From Flectonema sp. DT1601 (taxonomy: Eukaryota > Euglenozoa > Diplonemea > Diplonemida > Diplonemidae): a stretch of 64,000 bases of DNA. The stretch covers positions 62,001 to 126,000 of the forward strand of contig OZ025852.1 in NCBI GenBank assembly GCA_964019425.1. The letters are read 5' to 3'. This document shows, piece after piece, positions 21,262 to 30,915 of the stretch; the stretch's first letter is position 1, and every line of letters begins with the position of its first letter. A program made the position numbers and the translations under genes. The notes below the pieces were generated by a model. That model ran no database searches. It was given only the letters and a program-made list of their open reading frames with translations, and was not told the origin of the DNA.

Positions 21262-22389
21262 TTACTTCTTAGTCGCATTTCGATGATCGTTAAGTGCTCT
21301 CACCTTTTCAACCATTGTAGTCCAATTCCTCATTAAAGGAACAGCAGTCGTGGGTGTTATTTCTTTATTGAGATCAAGTGGAAGAGCAAGCAGAAGTGAG
21401 ACAGATGTTCGAAAATCTGAAATCTGTCGACAAATTCCCGTCAGAAAACATTGCAAAGCAGGGAGAGTTGCTGCTATCGATTTTAAAAGTACAGCGACGC
21501 AATTCCATACCTCCGCAGGAGTTGGAATGGACAGGGCTGATGACAATACATCCCTGGCTACTGGACAACACTCTTCAGGTAATAGTGCTTTTTCAACGTG
21601 TGATGATAAAAAGTCACAGGCATCTATTATTTTCTGAGGTTCGTACAGTAAACTCTTTTCTAGTTCATCTCTGTTGATAATTGCTTCACAATACTCGACG
21701 AGGTCGGTGGTTGAGGTATCTCGTTTTCCACCTCCTTTTACTTTTCCTTTTATCGAAAAATCAGATTTTCTAACAATCCGTTCATATAATTCTCTTCCTC
21801 TGTTAAGTCGATCAGTTTGTTGTGTTTTAAGAGTTTGGAGGGCTTTTTTATCTTTTTGAGCAGCTGAGGCATTCTCATGTGCGGATTTCTTGTGGTACTC
21901 ACATGTTTCACATAATTCGTCAGTCAGTGATCGTAGACGTGAGAGTTCTCTGTTGTGACGTATTTCAGATTCACTCAGTTGGTGTGATAGTTGGATTCTA
22001 TCTCTTTGAAGTGAATTCGTCTTCTCTTCCAATTCTTTAATTCGGTCTTCGAATTTATTCGATTCCGTCACGATATTTAATAAAGCAGTAGCTCTCGAGT
22101 GGTAAGTCGGTAATACAATACCCAACAACTGAACCAAACAACTGGTTTTGGAAGCGATCGATAATGAGGGGACGAATGTTGATAGATTATTCGATTTTAA
22201 CATAACATCGACATCAGTCCAAACACTACCATCACAAACAGGTGTAGCTGCCATTAAGATATCTTCCCACGATTCATAAACAGGTTTTGCTACCGCTACT
22301 GGAAGCTGTCTCTGATGTACATTTTCAATCGTTGCATCCGACGCCGCAGAGCTGTTTATATCTTTTTCAATACTCTCGGTACTCATCAT
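21262..22389 (-). CDS. Coiled-coil protein of unknown function
   Basis: 375 residues from the ATG at 22389 (a second ATG follows at once). The open frame extends to 22464 with an apparent signal peptide, but that stretch starts with TTG and contains a strong acceptor (TTGTTTCTGTCAG, AG at 22400-22401) ten bases before the chosen ATG, so it is most likely upstream intron or leader. Residues about 125-240 are heptad-rich with alternating Glu/Lys/Leu (KELEEKTNSLQRDR), a typical coiled coil. The flanking regions are helical without a recognised domain. It could be a basal-body, flagellar or kinetochore-type structural protein, but no family is recognised. Confidence 0.72.
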   Translation of the reverse strand: MMSTESIEKDINSSAASDATIENVHQRQLPVAVAKPVYESWEDILMAATPVCDGSVWTDVDVMLKSNNLSTFVPSLSIASKTSCLVQLLGIVLPTYHSRATALLNIVTESNKFEDRIKELEEKTNSLQRDRIQLSHQLSESEIRHNRELSRLRSLTDELCETCEYHKKSAHENASAAQKDKKALQTLKTQQTDRLNRGRELYERIVRKSDFSIKGKVKGGGKRDTSTTDLVEYCEAIINRDELEKSLLYEPQKIIDACDFLSSHVEKALLPEECCPVARDVLSSALSIPTPAEVWNCVAVLLKSIAATLPALQCFLTGICRQISDFRTSVSLLLALPLDLNKEITPTTAVPLMRNWTTMVEKVRALNDHRNATKK

Positions 22390-22769
22390 GTTCAGGTGCC
22401 TGACAGAAACAACAACGTTGCCAGAGACAATCACTAACAAAAGAAAAGACTTTGAGAAGCTCAAAGTTATGGATGACCCTGCTGGAGGTAAAACAAAAAC
22501 AATTATTATAGTTTGTTGTTATTTTTCTTACTATCGTCGAAGCAAAAGAGAAAAAAAAAAAAAAAAAAAAAAAAGAGATAAAACTAAACACAAAATGGTG
22601 TACTTATTTCTTTCTCCCCATTTTTTTATTTTCTACTGCAGTATGTAACGAAGTAGCCACTTTGAAAGAAAAACAGTTATGGCCCTCTCTTCCAGACCGG
22701 TCAGCTCAAGTTCAAGAATGAAGACTGCTTACAGAGAACAACGACATTCAGTAGTTTAAAAATAATTAT
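22390..22769. other. Intergenic
   Basis: Leader of the coiled-coil gene, a perfect CTTTGAG-AAG-CTCAAAG inverted repeat at 22449-22465, and an A run at 22551-22574. Nothing else. Confidence 0.45.
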
Positions 22770-23385
22770 TTAAGCTGCTGTTTTACCACCAGCAGCATGT
22801 TGTTCTTGTAGCTTACTAAGTACATCAGTAGTCATCACCTGAGTGATTTCTTCTTCTGCAGCTATCAGTCCAGCTCTTACTACCAGGTCAGGATTCTTCT
22901 GTAACCATATCTGAAACTCTATTGTGTCTGCTGCTGAAGGAGCACATCGAACACAACAACAAACAGCTGCCGTATCACAACAGATTCCACTCATACAAAG
23001 AGAAGCATCAGCGACTTCAACTCCCTGAATATGTCCTGCTTGTGCCGAGTAACAGGTACAGGCTAAGCAAAGTCCACACAGAGCTCCTCCAGCACAGCCT
23101 TCGACCATTTCGTCTATCTTTTTTTCTCGTTTGAACCTATCATACAGGTCAGCCATTGCATCTGTACTTGGCCTAGCACCATGTGCCTTAGTGAGGGTTT
23201 CCCTGTGTGTTGTTAAGTAGTTATTAGAAAAACAAAAGAGAGAAGAAGTAATTCTACAACACGTAAGAAAAGCACACATACTTATAACACCATCTATTTA
23301 TACTATTGGCTATTAAGGAGCCAACAGTTCCTCCAAATCCACCAGCTGCGAGTCCAGTCACACAGCTGGTTATGATGAGGACCAT
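22770..23385 (-). CDS. Two-exon Cys-rich membrane protein, unknown family
   Basis: Exons 23282-23385 and 22770-23202 encode 178 residues. Exon 1 gives MVLIITSCVTGLAAGGFGG then VGSLIANSINRWCYK, a Gly-rich hydrophobic segment that could insert in a membrane. Exon 2 has a basic stretch (YDRFKREKK) followed by a Cys-rich hydrophobic core (GLCLACTCYSAQAG, CCDTAAVCCCVRC) and a helical C-terminus. The pattern resembles small Cys-rich membrane proteins such as the PLAC8 type only superficially; I assign no function. Splicing replaces the N-terminus that exon 2 would have if read back through the intron. An acceptor (TTTTATTTTAG, AG 23452-23453) lies 66 nt upstream of the start. Confidence 0.75.
23203..23281 (-). 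other. Intron of the Cys-rich membrane-protein gene
   Basis: 79 nt, donor GTATGT, acceptor TTAACAACACACAG, phase 2 (AA|G, lysine). Both ends are strong and exon 1 starts with an ATG in good context. Confidence 0.8.
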
Positions 23386-23887
23386 AAATTTATCAGAGCG
23401 TGGGGATCACCTCTCTGAAGACCAATCGGTAGCAGTGAATTGTGTAAATGCCTAAAATAAAATAAAAAAATGAATTATATTAAAAACACTTTAATTGATA
23501 TTGTGAAAAGAAACTCGCGCACACTTTCCGACAGTTGTTTTCGACTCATTCGGTTGCCCACATGAAAAAGTATTTTTACAGTAGTCAGGAAAACATCACA
23601 CAGTACGTTCATGCCAAGCCTGGTTGCGGTTGAATGAATGAACCCGAACGATAAAAACACCCCTCCACTATAAACGTAAATTATAGATTCCTGTTAAAGG
23701 TTAAGTAAAGTACACACGTTGATCTACTCAAATAGAATTCAGTTATTCGATCTATTTCAAAGAGAGCTGAGATCACATACTGCGATTGGAGATAATGAAA
23801 TGGTCATAAATATAAATTATTTGAGCACCGAAAGTTGACTACTCTGAAAGAAAACCTGTATCATATCTGAGGTTTGGTGTAAAAAGA
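23386..23887. other. Intergenic
   Basis: Contains the presumed leader of the two-exon gene (acceptor at 23452-23453) and otherwise ordinary sequence without a credible frame. Confidence 0.45.
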
Positions 23888-24868
23888 TTATTTGCAAGAG
23901 CAGTAATCTCCTCTACACTTTCTGGTACAGGGAAACGTTCTCTCGGTGTGTTTAGCTTTGTAAGGGGTCTTTCTCTTAACGATTGCGCAAATCATTCTAT
24001 CGCAGTCGACTGATCTAATCCAATTTGACCATTTTGTTGGATTGTGAGAAGTTGAGACTAAATGGTGTTCTGACCTCCAATGGAGGTCTGTTATAATTCT
24101 TTGAATGTATCCAACTGTTGTCGTTTGTTTGATATGAGATTTAGCATCCCCACCCCACTCTCCTCTCATAAACGACGTTTCTAAGTCTTCAATAAAATAT
24201 ATCCCACCAGGTTTTACAAATGGGAATAGATTCTCAAAACTTGTAATTTGTTGATTCATAGTATGACCCCCATCATCAACTACCACATCCAGGGGTTGGT
24301 TGATTTGTTTAGTCATTTCCAGTAGTAGTTTTTGATCTGCTTGATCACCCCAAAATATCTTTTTATCTTCATCCCATATTTTTTGATACCATTTTTCACT
24401 TGAGCTGCTGAGGTGCATCTTACCAACTATGAATTTCCATCGGTCAAGGCATCTCGTGTATTCCAACACGTGATAGTTAAGAATGTCTTCTCCGAAGTAC
24501 TGCCTCCATAATTCTACACTGTGACCTGGTCCTGCAGGCATATTGCATCCTAGACCGATTTCTAGAAAGTTAACTCGTACGTTATTCCTCAAAGAATCGA
24601 GATATTTAGAATACAGTCCTTCGTAGTGGTGTTGAGGAAATACTTTATCAGTGTTTGTGTGATGTTGGGCAATTTTAAAAAATTCACCTCCGTCATCGAG
24701 GGTAGTTCCTGATGAGTCGAAGGTCGCACACCCTAAACGTCTTCCTCCTGTGATCTCACTAATAGGTGACCTATCAATAGCAAGCAACAATATTAAAAAA
24801 ATTAACGAAATAGTCGACAATCTCCACAAATGAGACACACCAACTCCATGAGTCTTGTTTTCGGACAT
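23888..24868 (-). CDS. Membrane-anchored class I SAM-dependent methyltransferase-like protein
   Basis: 326 residues. Residues 16-31 (RLSTISLIFLILLLAI) form one transmembrane anchor after a short N-terminal tail, the type II arrangement of Golgi/ER enzymes. Motif I is LEIGLG at 102-107, then VVVDDGGH at 195-202 and KPGGIYFIEDLETS at 219-232. This set (DDGGHT, then LFP..KPGG.YFIEDL) is that of CmcI/macrocin O-methyltransferase-like and fungal hard-surface-induced proteins. It probably methylates a glycan or secondary metabolite in the lumen; the substrate is unknown. A nine-T pyrimidine tract and CAG (AG 24878-24879) sit 9 nt before the ATG, among the clearest acceptors in the window. Confidence 0.8.
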   Translation of the reverse strand: MSENKTHGVGVSHLWRLSTISLIFLILLLAIDRSPISEITGGRRLGCATFDSSGTTLDDGGEFFKIAQHHTNTDKVFPQHHYEGLYSKYLDSLRNNVRVNFLEIGLGCNMPAGPGHSVELWRQYFGEDILNYHVLEYTRCLDRWKFIVGKMHLSSSSEKWYQKIWDEDKKIFWGDQADQKLLLEMTKQINQPLDVVVDDGGHTMNQQITSFENLFPFVKPGGIYFIEDLETSFMRGEWGGDAKSHIKQTTTVGYIQRIITDLHWRSEHHLVSTSHNPTKWSNWIRSVDCDRMICAIVKRKTPYKAKHTERTFPCTRKCRGDYCSCK

Positions 24869-25123
24869 CTGTTCTGACTGAAAAAAAAATTGCTAATACC
24901 AACTTGATAAAAGGAACACACTTTAGATGTTTTTATTTTAATTTACAATCACCTGAAATTGAGAGAAATATTTTTATCAAAAAAAAAAAAAAAAAACGTA
25001 TTCCACACGACTATTTATAAAATGGATACAAAATAAATCTCAATAATAAGAGATTAATATCAATTGCGTCATCGACTCGGATGGAAGAGGGGAGAGAATG
25101 TATCAAAAAGTAAATAGTTATGA

Positions 25124-26521
25124 TTATCGTTTTCTCGGAATGATTCCACCACCACCACCTCCTGATGAAGATCCTCTTCCTGAAGGACGAAGTTTAGCAG
25201 CAGTGCGTTCAGCTAGAATAGTTGAGTCGAGAAGTTTTTGTATCTGATCTTCATCAGTGATCTTTCCTCTTCCCATTCCAGTCGGAGATGATGGTTTTGA
25301 AGAACTTTGATGACCTGACTGCGGATCTTCAGAAACTCTAACAGCAGCCCAAGACTCATCAACTGGCCAAAGTGTTTCAGAAGAAATTCCCTTTAAATAA
25401 TCATCACAAGATATCACACTACCAGATCTTGATAAATGATTAATAAAACTAAACCATAAAGGTGGTAAGAATGATCCACCTTGACCCTGTTCTGCTAACA
25501 CAGATAAACTAACACATGATATTCTACTAACAGTCTGCATTACAGCACCGACAACATCCGATGAAAGGGTCTTACTGGACGCATAATTAGCTACCAGTGG
25601 GATGATTATTTCAATCAAAGTACTATTTTCTTTACAATTATCAATAATCGCACAGGCTGTTTGAAGACGAGTGGTCCCGTCGTCGTCGTCCAGACTCGGA
25701 AGGTATCGACAGAGCATTATTATAACTTCACATACGACAGAGTCAGTTACAACTTCATACTTATTTAAGAAACCAATTAAGTGACCGATTGCGACAACAC
25801 GTTGAGCCTGCTGCTTTAAAAGTAGTTTTCGTATGCTGCTGGAACTTAGTTCAGTTCCTTGTTGCATTGGAGAGCCTTCAATTGTTGGAGCTCCCCATGC
25901 GTATGTTTTATTTGTTTTCGTTGATTTTTTTGAAAAATTAACTTGACCTTCGATGAAGTTTCGCAAAGTCTCCAATAAGATATCTAACACAACAGAGAAC
26001 AACATCGGTTTTATCTTTTCCAATCCAGACATTATTTGCGCGTATTTTTCAATTGCGTGAGTAGACAGTTTGTGAGGCTTCAGAAGCTGTCGCACAACAA
26101 TATCACCCGTCTCGTCATCTGACCAGTCTAATTTTAATATCTGCCTGAGAACGTACTCAGGAGTGCAGGAAACTAGTTCCAATTTAGTAAATAATAAATA
26201 TTGAATGTATCTCTCTTGAATAGAACACACTCTGAACAGTCTGAATACACAACAACCCCACAGTGTGGTTGCTGCTGTCACAGCGCTTCTCGTTGATATT
26301 AATTTCTTTTTAGACGAATTTTTTTCAGCTTTTGAAATTTTTTTAACTTTCGGGATGTCGATTTGTTCCGCAACAGCTGCATCTTTCTTCTGATTAAATC
26401 CCATATCCCTGATCGAGTCGGCTGCTTTTTTTAAATCTCCTCCAACTTGTTGCAAAATTGATTTCACCATCTCAACATCTGCCATTGGGAATTCATTAAG
26501 CAACAATGTAATTGGAGGCAT
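25124..26521 (-). CDS. CUE-domain protein with UPF2-like MIF4G domain
   Basis: 465 residues from the ATG at 26521; the frame is open to an ATG at 26548, but CCCTCAATCAG (AG 26534-26535) sits between the two, so I prefer the inner start. Residues about 4-40 form a CUE-like ubiquitin-binding helix bundle (LLLNEFPMADVEMVKSILQQVGGDLKKA). Residues about 90-310 match the third MIF4G domain of UPF2 in order: EYVLRQILKLDW, HAIEKYAQIMSGL, then QAQRVVAIGHLIGFLNKYEVV and RLQTACAIIDNC. In UPF2 this domain binds UPF3 and nonsense-mediated-decay factors. The C-terminus is Gly/Ser-rich and ends in RKR. The protein is far shorter than UPF2 (over 1,000 residues), so it may be a reduced UPF2 or another MIF4G protein. 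Confidence 0.75.
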   Translation of the reverse strand: MPPITLLLNEFPMADVEMVKSILQQVGGDLKKAADSIRDMGFNQKKDAAVAEQIDIPKVKKISKAEKNSSKKKLISTRSAVTAATTLWGCCVFRLFRVCSIQERYIQYLLFTKLELVSCTPEYVLRQILKLDWSDDETGDIVVRQLLKPHKLSTHAIEKYAQIMSGLEKIKPMLFSVVLDILLETLRNFIEGQVNFSKKSTKTNKTYAWGAPTIEGSPMQQGTELSSSSIRKLLLKQQAQRVVAIGHLIGFLNKYEVVTDSVVCEVIIMLCRYLPSLDDDDGTTRLQTACAIIDNCKENSTLIEIIIPLVANYASSKTLSSDVVGAVMQTVSRISCVSLSVLAEQGQGGSFLPPLWFSFINHLSRSGSVISCDDYLKGISSETLWPVDESWAAVRVSEDPQSGHQSSSKPSSPTGMGRGKITDEDQIQKLLDSTILAERTAAKLRPSGRGSSSGGGGGGIIPRKR

Positions 26522-26711
26522 GCTTTGAAGGTCCTGATTGAGGGACATAATACGTTAACACAACAATACGAAAACAGGGGGAAAAAATGGCGCGTCGAAT
26601 AAAGACAAAAAAAGCAAGTTTTAAAGTGTGAAATCTCAAACAGTAGTTTGGATTATATGAAATTAAGTATTTCCCGTGAAGAGCCTCAACAAATACCAAT
26701 AGTGGACTCTC

Positions 26712-28925
26712 TCAGGTGAAGGATTCACTTTCTCTTCTTCTCTTTTTGACTTCTGAGTAAACTTTCATACAAACATCTCGAAGGTTATCGATTGATGTTA
26801 GTCGAGTGTGAGATCTACTCGATCGTCTTGTTGAGCAACTTCGTTGATTAAAATGTTGAAACAGGTCTGCTTTCGTAGTATTCGAAACTAATCCAAAATC
26901 TTCAAACTGCTCAACTTCAATAATCGCACGAATTGATTCTCTACGAGCAGCCTCTATAAATGATATCGCTGATGACTTTCTTCTGTTTGTTCTCGCCATC
27001 GACATCTCTGATTGATAATCAGAACTGTTTGGTGATTCTGGAAGAGATCTGAAAGTAGTTCGAGTATTGTCACGATGATTAACTATTGTGGGAGGATGAG
27101 GATGAGGATGAGGATGAGGTACAAACTGATCCTCGTCATCACTTCCTTCAACAACTGCAGCAACATTTACTGACGTCGCATTATCAAAATTTTCAACTCG
27201 TCCACCACGTTTCCATTTATGTAAACTCCGAGTCAACGGCGGGAGTGGTTCAAACAAAGGAGTTCTTGAGTTGTAATTGGCTGAATCTCTCTGAGGAGGA
27301 GGACTAGGTTGGAAAACTGGTGACAACTCAACCTGTCCATTATATGAACATGATATGAGAGGTAAATGATTATTTGAGAGTGCTTGAGAGATAGAAGTGG
27401 AAACAGTTTGAGGTGAGACGGTAACAAGTTTTGTAAGCAACTCAGATGATATATTCTCACTGTTCTCTAAACCATTTGAATCAGACTCTTCTTCCCAACT
27501 ACTTGAGTAGCAGCTGTCTTCTTTATCAAATGATGTGAAGAAGTCGTTGATGTTCTTATCTGTGATGTCATCTTTTAGTTTCTTTAAGTTCTTGTCTTGT
27601 CGATTTCTCTTCGCCTGTTCAGCTTTTTGTTGTTTTTGTTTCTCAACCGTCTTTGCTCGAAATCTAATTTGTTGTAACTTCCGAAGCCCAGTTCGATTCC
27701 TGCCTTCTAATTTACTTCGAAGCTTGTTGTATGACGTTCGGTCTACTCCTACTTGTCGTTGGAGTTTTTTACACATGTCTTTATCTTCTTCTACAATACG
27801 AGTACTTTCAAGAACAAGAGGTGCTGCTAGTTTCTGATAGCGACTGTTTATTAGATTAGTTTCGGTATCAGATCGCTGGAGTGTTTTAAAAGATTTTTGA
27901 GCACCTGAAATAATCGTCCCAGGAGGTCGTCCTCCCAACGGACGGATGTGTTTTAGTTGAAAATATCTTCTCATCACTGGAGACGGTCCAGCTATTGAGA
28001 TTCTTGAAGAGTTTTCTTTTAGAAATTGTTGTCGTCCTGAAACAGTTGCTACTTCGCGAGATACTATTCGGCCGACTTCAAACCAACGAGATCGATCTGA
28101 CGGTTTGGTTTGCTCTGTTTCTTTATTTATAGACGTCTGGTCTTCAGACACGTCTTCTTCACTATTCTGGTTTATATTAAGAACAGGTTGCATAGTCCCT
28201 CCTTCAATAGCTTTCAGAAGATTCTGAGCTACTTCACTGTGGATGAGCTCTGTTTTAGTTGATTGTTTATTCTTAAACTTTCCCCATTGAAGAGCGAGAT
28301 TCGTTCCACAGGAAAGTCCTGTCATCCAATAGTGTATTTTAGTTGTTATATATGACCTGAATCCGTTTGTTCCGACCTCACGACTATTTGGAAATATTTC
28401 TTGAGCGCATCTAAACATTATCTGTGCGACTACATCAGGATATGCAGTGTAGAGTCGATCAAGTCTTGAGTAGGTTTTTGAACGTAATTTTGTTGGTGAA
28501 AAGGTTGTCGCAGCTTGTTCAAACAGATGTCCATAACACATTGATATGGTGTCGAATAAATGATTTGATATTTGAATTATCTCATCTGAAGTAGTAATTT
28601 CATCTTCTCCAGATGTCGTTAACTTCTCTTTAAAATAAAGAATAGTTGTGCTCCACATTCCTGCTGCAATCAACGATTTTGTTTTTTTAGTCCCAACTAC
28701 GAGTCTCAATGGTTTGTTGCACTTCCGAGAACTGAATGTTTCGCTGATCAAATATGACAGGTCCGGAACAGGTATTTTAACTTCAGCTTTCCAATTGGTA
28801 TTTATTAAGTATTTTTCTGTGACATAAGCTAGAGTTCCTTCTCCGCTTGACTCCTTACAAGCAGTGACAGGAAGTTCTGTTTGAAATATGTGTTGAGGGG
28901 ATGATTCGACTTCCGGAGCCGTCAT
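26712..28925 (-). CDS. FAM227-like protein
   Basis: 737 residues. Residues about 150-215 carry the FAM227 signature: YPDVVAQIMFRCAQEIFPNS, a Phe, then an aromatic W-x2-G segment and a second Trp. The second hallmark, ISIAGPSPVMRRYF, is at 309-322. A long basic helical stretch rich in Lys, Gln and Arg follows (about 385-475), probably coiled coil, then a disordered tail with a His-Pro repeat near 600 and Ser/Arg-rich sequence. FAM227 proteins occur in ciliated eukaryotes and are linked to cilia and sperm; their biochemistry is not known. An acceptor candidate (CGTACAACAG, AG 28971-28972) lies 45 nt upstream. Confidence 0.75.
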   Translation of the reverse strand: MTAPEVESSPQHIFQTELPVTACKESSGEGTLAYVTEKYLINTNWKAEVKIPVPDLSYLISETFSSRKCNKPLRLVVGTKKTKSLIAAGMWSTTILYFKEKLTTSGEDEITTSDEIIQISNHLFDTISMCYGHLFEQAATTFSPTKLRSKTYSRLDRLYTAYPDVVAQIMFRCAQEIFPNSREVGTNGFRSYITTKIHYWMTGLSCGTNLALQWGKFKNKQSTKTELIHSEVAQNLLKAIEGGTMQPVLNINQNSEEDVSEDQTSINKETEQTKPSDRSRWFEVGRIVSREVATVSGRQQFLKENSSRISIAGPSPVMRRYFQLKHIRPLGGRPPGTIISGAQKSFKTLQRSDTETNLINSRYQKLAAPLVLESTRIVEEDKDMCKKLQRQVGVDRTSYNKLRSKLEGRNRTGLRKLQQIRFRAKTVEKQKQQKAEQAKRNRQDKNLKKLKDDITDKNINDFFTSFDKEDSCYSSSWEEESDSNGLENSENISSELLTKLVTVSPQTVSTSISQALSNNHLPLISCSYNGQVELSPVFQPSPPPQRDSANYNSRTPLFEPLPPLTRSLHKWKRGGRVENFDNATSVNVAAVVEGSDDEDQFVPHPHPHPHPPTIVNHRDNTRTTFRSLPESPNSSDYQSEMSMARTNRRKSSAISFIEAARRESIRAIIEVEQFEDFGLVSNTTKADLFQHFNQRSCSTRRSSRSHTRLTSIDNLRDVCMKVYSEVKKRRRESESFT

Positions 28926-29372
28926 TTTATTTTTTTATATTCCTCAGTTTTTTTTTGTTTCCCCAACAATCTGTTGTACGAAGACGGCTTTAAATAAATA
29001 AAAAAAAACAGAAAAACATAACAAAACAAAACAAAAAAAAAAGAGAGTTCGAGAAGATATCTTCTTCCGCAGTTTTTTTGTGGTTTTCCCTTCTCTCTCT
29101 CTCTCTTTTTTTTTTTTTCGTATTTCCCCCAGTGAGAACATATCGTTCCAAGACCACTGTTGTTCTTTAACTTATATTTAGGATTAACAACCAAGCAGGA
29201 GGCAGGGTTGCTTGTTTATTGTTTTTCTAGTATTTCGTTCATGTCTCTCTTTCCCAACTAACCACAACAATAAAATAGTCGTGTAAGGGTAGAGGAAGGG
29301 AGGGAAACCGTTAAGAATGGTCCTCTTCTTTTAAAAAAAAAAGAAATAAAATAAGAATTGGTTCATAAAATA
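28926..29372. other. Intergenic
   Basis: Leader of the FAM227-like gene, CT-rich and T-rich runs near 29090-29118 and A-rich DNA at 29330-29350. Frames read through these are not supported. Confidence 0.4.
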
Positions 29373-29849
29373 CTACTCAAGAGTAAGAAGCTTCAGGTTG
29401 CAAAGGAACCCGAGAATAAAAAAGAAACTTCTGGCGAAAGACTGAGTTTCAGTGGTGGCGAATATATAACAAAAGTTGAATCCCATTCTGGCGATCGTGT
29501 GAAGGGTGGCAATCTTTCCGATTACTTCTTTGCTAGCACCAGATGCGAGAGCCACGGCTGTGGCAATTCCAAACATAGCGAGGTCCTCAAATCCGTTAAG
29601 ATGAGCTGCCTGTGATCTGGAGACGTAAGAGCTTTTCTCTTCCGCCACCAACTTTGCCATCTGAGCACGAGGATCAACATTATCATATGAAGAGAATCCT
29701 GTAGCAACAACCCTAGCTCCCTGCGCAAACATCGTCGAAGCAATAGCAGCAAGAACACCCTGGCTAGGCGTCATCGCTGGGAGTCCTGAGTACACCTTCT
29801 CACCCAGAATCCCTGGGCACACCAATGGAAGAATCATACCGAGTGGCAT
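29373..29849 (-). CDS. MAPEG-family membrane protein
   Basis: 158 residues with about four hydrophobic segments. The MAPEG motif is at 79-90, SQAAHLNGFEDL, matching the RA-x3-H-x-N-x2-E pattern that binds glutathione in microsomal glutathione transferases, LTC4 synthase and FLAP relatives; H83, N85 and E88 are present. An aromatic segment ARMGFNFCYIF follows, matching the R-x4-Y region, though usual catalytic arginines are not certain. It likely acts in the ER or outer mitochondrial membrane in glutathione-linked detoxification, or only as a structural relative. Acceptor TTTATATTCAG (AG 29885-29886) is 35 nt upstream. Confidence 0.82.
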   Translation of the reverse strand: MPLGMILPLVCPGILGEKVYSGLPAMTPSQGVLAAIASTMFAQGARVVATGFSSYDNVDPRAQMAKLVAEEKSSYVSRSQAAHLNGFEDLAMFGIATAVALASGASKEVIGKIATLHTIARMGFNFCYIFATTETQSFARSFFFILGFLCNLKLLTLE

Positions 29850-30285
29850 TTTAAAGTTTTTTTTGCTTTCTTTTTTGTTATTTGCTGAATATAAATAAAC
29901 GATGTAAAAAGTAATGAATGATTCTTTGATTCCCTTTCATCGCATATAATTTAGTTTTCATATCTGGATTTTGAAAAAATAACAAATATACGCATTCATA
30001 GCTCACCATTGGGGATAACAAGAAACAACTATTTTTTTTTTTTTTTTTTTCCACTACATTTTTGCAAAGAAAAAAGAAAATGAAAAAAAAAAAAAAAAAA
30101 GAACAGTAACAAAAATAAAAAAAAGTAAACGAAAGTATACAAACAGACAAGTATCGAATTGGGAGGAATGTTTTTTTTTTTTTTTTTTTTTTTTTTTCCT
30201 TTTTTTTTTTTAATTATAATTTATTCGAAAAAAAAGATTTTCTCCGTTCTCCTTTACCACTGATGAAGAAAAACAGAATAGCTCA
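29850..30285. other. Intergenic, homopolymer-rich
   Basis: Leader of the MAPEG gene and several A and T runs (up to 27 T with one C interruption near 30170-30210). No supported frame. Confidence 0.45.
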
Positions 30286-30588
30286 TCAGAACATCGGGTT
30301 AGCGATTGCTCTACGAGGACTACGCTGGTCAACAGGAAGAGAAAGCTCAGCGTCAACGTGAGCCTCGTATGCTCCAGTACGGAATCTGTGAGGACTTCCC
30401 TCTCTCAACTGTAATTCTGCGTCGGTAATTAAATTCGCCTGCATTGGGTCGATCATCTCTCCATTAGCAACAGCATTAGCACTCGCGTGAAGTCCTCTGT
30501 CTCTCAAATCCTTCTCAAGTGAGATCGACTTGTGACCTCCGGCCTGTGGCTCTGGCCAGTAAGCAGGGTTTGGCTGATATCCAGTCAT
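30286..30588 (-). CDS. Small conserved protein, paralogue A
   Basis: 100 residues. Core motifs: YWPEPQAGGHKSISLEKDL, RDRGLHASANAVANGE, then SPHRFRTGAYEAHVDAEL and RSPRRAIANPMF at the end. Two further copies lie at 30916-31218 and 33117-33521. The conserved core is charged, without a signal peptide or membrane span; a small structural or regulatory protein is likely. I do not recognise the family. A near-perfect acceptor (TTGTTTTTCCTCCAG, AG 30620-30621) is 31 nt upstream. Confidence 0.75.
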   Translation of the reverse strand: MTGYQPNPAYWPEPQAGGHKSISLEKDLRDRGLHASANAVANGEMIDPMQANLITDAELQLREGSPHRFRTGAYEAHVDAELSLPVDQRSPRRAIANPMF

Positions 30589-30915
30589 GTTGTGAGATGA
30601 GTTTTAGAAGGCTAATGAGCTGGAGGAAAAACAAGATTTTAAAAAAAAAAAAAAAAAAAAACTCTCCCCCAACGATTATCCCGCATCGTCGACTATTAAA
30701 TATATTTTAATGAATTCCTGAATCGTAAATATACGTCACTATTGATAATAACAATAAATAATAACTTTTTACACAAAAGTAGAGTACAACAGGTGGATGA
30801 GAAAAAAGGGATATTTTGATTCCTGTCCCAACAATATTGGATACAGGAATAACTTTGTTTTCATTTTTTTATGTATACAAACAAACTATTCACCAACTCG
30901 TAATTTATCATTCTA
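30589..30915. other. Intergenic between paralogues A and B
   Basis: Leader of paralogue A, a 20-base A run at 30641-30660, and AT-rich sequence. Unlike the coding parts, this spacer is not duplicated downstream of paralogue B. Confidence 0.45.
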
